Positions 60,333 through 64,000 of a stretch of DNA of 64,000 nucleotides are shown here, in pieces. The DNA lies in the NCBI GenBank assembly GCA_041159865.1, contig JBEAXK010000070.1, forward strand, positions 84,329 through 148,328, read 5' to 3'. Positions within the stretch are counted from its first letter, which is position 1; every line of letters starts with the position of its first letter. The DNA comes from BJGN01 sp041159865. Lineage in GTDB: Bacteria > Bacteroidota > Bacteroidia > Chitinophagales > Saprospiraceae. A program made the translations under genes and the position numbers. The notes beneath the pieces were generated by a model. The model was not told where the DNA came from. It ran no database searches and was given only the letters and a program-made list of their open reading frames with translations.

Positions 60333-61246
60333 GATAAATATTGATTTAAATAATTTCTAGCTGTTTTTATGGCAGTTAGCACATCCTTTTCACTTCCTTC
60401 AAATGCTTTATCCTCGACTTCGATACAAACGGGTCCGCGATACGCAATATCGGTCAGTGCAGAAAAGAATTTACTCCAGTTTACATCTCCAAAGCCAGGT
60501 ATTTTAGGAGAACTATAAAAGTTTGGAGGTGACATGATACCCACTTGATCTAATTTATTTTTATATAATTTAACGTCTTTTAGGTGAATATGGTGTATTC
60601 GATCCTTAAAATCATATAATGGTTGAATATAATCCATTTGTTGCCAAATAAAATGAGAGGGATCAAAATTAAGCCCTAAGAGTGGAGAGGGAAATTGATT
60701 GAACATTCTTTCCCAAATTTGAGGATTGATGGCCATATTTTTTCCTCCAGGCCATTCATCATAAGTAAAAATCATGGGGCAATTCTCGATACCAATTTTT
60801 ATCCCATTTGCATCGGCAAACGCTAAAATTGGCGCCCATTCGGTTTTAAATAACTCAAAATTTTCATCTATATTTAAGAATTGATTTCTACCTATGAAGG
60901 TATTTACAACAGGAACTCCCAGAGCAGCAGCTGCAGTAATGACATTTTTTAGATGTTCCTGATAAAATTTTCGCTTTTCCATATTTTCATCAAGAGGGTT
61001 AGGGTAATAGCCCAAGCCAGAGATAGACACATTATGATCTTTGAATAAAGCCTTTATTTCCTTTATTTTAAAAGTATTTAAATTATTTACATCAATATGA
61101 GTTACACCTGCGTATCTTCTGTCTGATTTGCCAATGGGCCAGCACATTAATTCTAAACAGGAGAATTGTTCATTTGCAGCAAAACTTACTAATTTTTCCA
61201 GAGAATAATTGGGTAAAATAGCAGAGACAAAACCTAAATCTAACAT
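60329..61246 (-). CDS. Sugar phosphate isomerase/epimerase family protein (TIM barrel)
   Basis: A 305-residue xylose-isomerase-like TIM barrel (AP-endonuclease 2 family). Metal ligands are expected at Glu in IGIENCP, Asp in LNFDPSH, His in HIHLKDVK and Glu in VCIEVED, all visible in order. Substrates in the family include ketoses and inositol derivatives. It lies 32 bases after the MFS transporter gene, suggesting uptake and isomerisation of one sugar or nucleoside compound. Confidence 0.87.
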   Translation of the reverse strand: MLDLGFVSAILPNYSLEKLVSFAANEQFSCLELMCWPIGKSDRRYAGVTHIDVNNLNTFKIKEIKALFKDHNVSISGLGYYPNPLDENMEKRKFYQEHLKNVITAAAALGVPVVNTFIGRNQFLNIDENFELFKTEWAPILAFADANGIKIGIENCPMIFTYDEWPGGKNMAINPQIWERMFNQFPSPLLGLNFDPSHFIWQQMDYIQPLYDFKDRIHHIHLKDVKLYKNKLDQVGIMSPPNFYSSPKIPGFGDVNWSKFFSALTDIAYRGPVCIEVEDKAFEGSEKDVLTAIKTARNYLNQYLS

Positions 61247-61278
61247 AAATGGAAACTAATTTTTAAGGGATTAAAAGA

Positions 61279-62493
61279 CTAAATTTTTTCTTGTTTGAAA
61301 AAAAACAGAAATAAGACGAGGACAATGGAAGCAATAGCGGCGGGGACTAACCAAACATTCGTCCAGTTTGTTATACTAGATATGGTGTATATATCCTTTA
61401 CATTTCCCGCAATTAAATTTCCTAATAGCATTCCAATTCCGTATGTTGCCAGGGTAATTAAACCTTGTGCCTGAGCTTTTATGGTAGTTCCAGCTTTTTT
61501 ATCAATGTATATCTGACCACTTACAAAGAAAAAGTCATAACAAACGCCGTGTAATAAAATTGCGGCATATAACATCCATGGAGTATTATCTGCAGTACCA
61601 TATCCGAAAAATAAGAAGCGAACAACCCAGGCAGTTAATCCTATAATAAAAATCTTTTTTAGGCCCCATTTTTTATAAGCCAATGGCAGCATCAAAAGAA
61701 ATATAATTTCCGAGACCTGTCCTAAGGACATTTTATTTTCAATTGCAAACGAATCTTTATCTGCATTGGGAAAAGCCAGTATAAAACCGTCAGTCAGCGA
61801 GGGATTAGCCCAGGTATAATAGAAGGCCAGTGGTATACAAATGAGGACAGAAGAAATAAAAAATATTGTAAACGATCTTGATTTAAATAATACAAAAGCA
61901 TCTTTGCCAATAAAATGTGTCCAAGATATAGGCTCTGTGGACTTTCCGGGTGGTGTATGAGGTAAAAAAAATGAAAAAATTCCTAATGCCAGGGATAAAA
62001 ACAGGGCTACCTGAAAAATAGTCACTTTGTCTCCCCAACCATACCAACCCACTATGTTTACAATTACTATCCAGGCAATCGTACCAAAAACTCTGATAGG
62101 AGGAAAATCAACTTCCGGATTATCCATCTGTCTCATGGCAATAGAAGTAGTTAATGAGATAGCAGGGGTGAAAGTAAGGCAATAAAGAAGTAAAACCCAT
62201 ATAAAAGTTCCTGGTTGATCAATATTTATAAGCCAAAACAAGATAGCTGCGCCAAGTAAATTGAGAATGCCTAAGAGTTGTTGTGCAGCAATAAAACGGT
62301 CAGCTAAGAGTCCTACTAAAAAGGGAGAAGCAATCATTGCAATAGAAAACATGGCATAAGCATTTCCTACTTCGACCCCTGTTGCAGCTAATTGATTACT
62401 AAGGTATTTACTCATTTGTCCGTACCATGATCCCCAGATGCAGTATAACAAAAACATCATGGTTGAGAGAGCAATCTTATTTTTCAAGGTCAT
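61279..62493 (-). CDS. MFS transporter of the nucleoside:H+ symporter type
   Basis: A 404-residue transporter with about 12 spans. The N-terminal YCIWGSWYGQMSKYL and the later IRVFGTIAWIVIVNIVGWYG are typical of the NupG/XapB group, which imports nucleosides or related sugars with protons. It heads the transcript leading into the isomerase gene. Substrate identity is not readable. Confidence 0.85.
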   Translation of the reverse strand: MTLKNKIALSTMMFLLYCIWGSWYGQMSKYLSNQLAATGVEVGNAYAMFSIAMIASPFLVGLLADRFIAAQQLLGILNLLGAAILFWLINIDQPGTFIWVLLLYCLTFTPAISLTTSIAMRQMDNPEVDFPPIRVFGTIAWIVIVNIVGWYGWGDKVTIFQVALFLSLALGIFSFFLPHTPPGKSTEPISWTHFIGKDAFVLFKSRSFTIFFISSVLICIPLAFYYTWANPSLTDGFILAFPNADKDSFAIENKMSLGQVSEIIFLLMLPLAYKKWGLKKIFIIGLTAWVVRFLFFGYGTADNTPWMLYAAILLHGVCYDFFFVSGQIYIDKKAGTTIKAQAQGLITLATYGIGMLLGNLIAGNVKDIYTISSITNWTNVWLVPAAIASIVLVLFLFFFKQEKI

Positions 62494-62644
62494 AATGATT
62501 CATTTTTTGAACTTTAATGAAAATTTCAATTCAATATAAGGAATAATTGAATACAATTATTTAAACTTTTTGAAGTTATCATCTAATTATTATCCTCAAT
62601 TTTGAACAAAAGACATAATACTTTCATTTAACAATAAAAAACGT

Positions 62645-63196
62645 ATGAAATTAACATCATTCTTTCATTTTCTGCTCTTTGTCATTTTGGGAACAGCAGG
62701 AACAGCACAAAACAGCATGTCAAATTCTATCCATTCTTTTACTGTAAATTCTCTGGAAGGCGAACCAATACCTTTATCTAAATTTAAAGGTAAGATGCTG
62801 CTTATTGTAAATACAGCCTCAAAGTGTGGATATACGCCTCAATTTGCTGGTTTACAAGAATTATACAGTAAATATCAGGACAAATTAGTGATTATAGGTT
62901 TTCCATGTAATCAATTTATGAGTCAAGATCCTGGAACAGCTTCTGAAATTAAAGAATTCTGTGAAAAGAATTATGGCGTCAGTTTCCCAATGGCAGAAAA
63001 AATTGATGTGAAAGGGGATAATATGGCTCCAATTTATGCCTGGCTTACCCAGAAGGATAAAAATGGTGTTTTAGATGCTAAAATTGCTTGGAATTTCAAT
63101 AAATTTCTTATTGATGAAGAGGGGAAAATGGTTGCCTATTTTCCAAGTAGTGTTAAACCACTAAGTGAAGATATTTTAAAATATATCAATAAATAA
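62645..63196 (+). CDS. Exported glutathione-peroxidase-family thiol peroxidase
   Basis: The 183-residue protein has a signal peptide (to about residue 22, TAQ) and a glutathione-peroxidase fold. The peroxidatic Cys61 is in TASKCGYTPQ; FPCNQFMSQDPG holds the Gln and a second Cys that may resolve the disulfide, and WNFNKFLID supplies Trp and Asn of the active site. Most bacterial relatives use thioredoxin rather than glutathione. It is exported, so it probably protects the envelope from peroxides. Confidence 0.92.
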   Translation: MKLTSFFHFLLFVILGTAGTAQNSMSNSIHSFTVNSLEGEPIPLSKFKGKMLLIVNTASKCGYTPQFAGLQELYSKYQDKLVIIGFPCNQFMSQDPGTASEIKEFCEKNYGVSFPMAEKIDVKGDNMAPIYAWLTQKDKNGVLDAKIAWNFNKFLIDEEGKMVAYFPSSVKPLSEDILKYINK

Positions 63197-63203
63197 AGAT
63201 TGT

Positions 63204-63235
63204 AAAAGGGGGACTCTAAAATCCCCCTTTTATTA
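63204..63235. terminator. Bidirectional terminator between convergent genes
   Basis: A 10-base perfect stem, AAAAGGGGGA with TCCCCCTTTT, closes an 8-base loop. The A-run on one side and T-run on the other let it work in both directions, ending gpx rightward and the membrane protein gene leftward. Confidence 0.85.
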
Positions 63236-63709
63236 AAAGGGTAAAGTTGGATATGGCACAAAATGAGAAGCAATCCTTGCCATTGCAGGAGCCAAAACAA
63301 AGCTAAGAACCAATATAATGATAGCATGGATTAACGCTATCTCAATATTGTCATCTCTTAATTCATCCATTTCTGCTTCTGGTGTAAGCATTCCAGTTAT
63401 AAGAAAAGCAATTCTAAATAAAAGATAGGAAAAAATCCACATTCCTGCGAAGAATAAAAGAGAAAATCCTATAGCTCTTGCTCCATCATCCTTACTTAGC
63501 AGAAAACGCATCGCATCAGAAGAGGTTTCTGAAATATGAGTCAGATTTATACCTGCTGCAAGTAGTGAAGCGCTAAATACAATTAAAATAGCCGCATTTT
63601 TTTCCTCCAAATATTTAGCAAAGAAAATTGATTGTACGCGTGCAAAAGAGAAAAGATATAATATTGATAATAAGGTCAATATCCCTAAATCAGTCCATTC
63701 GATTAGCAT
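63233..63709 (-). CDS. Hypothetical multi-span membrane protein
   Basis: A 158-residue protein with four likely spans (about 7-24, 38-55, 79-101 and 127-146). The loop between spans 3 and 4 is acidic (EAEMDELRDDN). The layout resembles DUF350-type proteins, but I could not assign it. It begins 11 bases after the transglutaminase-like gene ends and may be linked to it. Confidence 0.6.
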   Translation of the reverse strand: MLIEWTDLGILTLLSILYLFSFARVQSIFFAKYLEEKNAAILIVFSASLLAAGINLTHISETSSDAMRFLLSKDDGARAIGFSLLFFAGMWIFSYLLFRIAFLITGMLTPEAEMDELRDDNIEIALIHAIIILVLSFVLAPAMARIASHFVPYPTLPF

Positions 63710-63720
63710 ATTTTTTTATT

Positions 63721-64000
63721 TTAAGGTAATACAATTTCCCATTTATCCAGGTTAACATCCGGATTTACACCAAGGCCCCAGTCTTTTCCAGTAAGCTCCC
63801 AGATATAATACTTTTTGCCCCAACGGTCTTTTATATGATCTGAACCAGCATCAGGTGTTTTAGGCAGATGAACAGCTAACATGGAATGTTCTTCTCCATT
63901 AATGACCACAGCATCAAATCCCAGTTTTTTTAATACGGAATATGCAAAAACGGTTCTTGTGTCACAGTCACCCGCTTCATGATAAAGAAATTCCATGGGT
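63721..64000 (-). CDS. Transglutaminase-like protein, partial (5' end beyond the window)
   Basis: The visible 92 or so C-terminal residues carry the transglutaminase-like core: Cys in GDCDTRTVFAYSVLKKLGF, His in EEHSMLAV (spaced as usual) and an Asp/Glu strand in KKYYIWELTG. The front of the gene lies right of the window; an in-frame Met at 63994-63996 is probably internal. Proteases and peptidoglycan-type amidases share this fold. Confidence 0.75.
   Translation of the reverse strand, partial: PMEFLYHEAGDCDTRTVFAYSVLKKLGFDAVVINGEEHSMLAVHLPKTPDAGSDHIKDRWGKKYYIWELTGKDWGLGVNPDVNLDKWEIVLP

Noticed and set aside
1..64000. CRISPR arrays, insertion sequences, prophage or integrase genes
   Set aside because: No direct repeats of regular spacing, transposase or integrase motif, or terminal inverted repeats were seen; this is by eye only.

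Overview
The window looks like a chromosomal segment of a member of the Bacteroidota, plausibly a Saprospiria- or Chitinophagia-like gliding or adhesive bacterium. The reasons are: AT-rich, tightly packed genes with short intergenic gaps; repeated TAnnTTTG (-7) promoter elements, the hallmark of Bacteroidota sigma-A promoters, with a TTG about 19 bases upstream in the two best cases; a PorP/SprF-like protein beside a giant secreted protein with SprB-type repeats and a type B type IX secretion sorting domain; a tryptophan operon in the order E-G-D-C-F-B-A; and lipid A synthesis (lpxB), showing a Gram-negative envelope. I saw no insertion sequence, prophage, CRISPR array or plasmid gene. The species cannot be named from the sequence alone.

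Layout. Bases 1-6966: partial lysA, an ECF sigma factor with a short membrane partner, then the PorP/SprF-like gene and its 1330-residue type IX substrate. 6959-23740: mostly housekeeping genes (folD, prmA, a SpoU methyltransferase, a THUMP methyltransferase, sucC, rsmE, rseP, hscB, tRNA-Leu), with a 1503-residue exported protein of unknown function, a trans-sulfuration enzyme and a dipeptide epimerase. 23769-28736: lpxB and surE in one leftward run, then hemH and holA rightward. 28752-35421: a complete tryptophan operon preceded by a promoter, a 14-codon leader peptide with two Trp codons and a terminator hairpin, which together read as a ribosome-mediated attenuator. 35423-50722: tyrS, a response regulator whose LytTR output domain has decayed, a LolC/E-like permease, corA, a short-chain dehydrogenase, an amino-acid permease, a pair of M16 peptidases, an ATP-grasp/esterase pair, a coiled-coil protein with a membrane-anchored PspA-like protein, an SGNH hydrolase and purE. 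50757-64000: coaD, pruA, an acyl-CoA dehydrogenase, rluD, a LuxC-like acyl-CoA reductase, a lipoprotein with the full copper-ligand pattern of peptidylglycine monooxygenases, an isomerase and MFS transporter pair, glutathione peroxidase, and a partial transglutaminase-like gene.

The most informative items are the trp attenuator, the LytTR remnant, the PspA-like membrane module, the copper monooxygenase lipoprotein, and a back-to-back promoter pair at 6943-6966 in which the two -7 boxes form an inverted repeat. Promoter positions also allow several start codons to be corrected (the SpoU methyltransferase, surE and the short-chain dehydrogenase). All functional calls are by motif and family recognition by eye; no database search was run.
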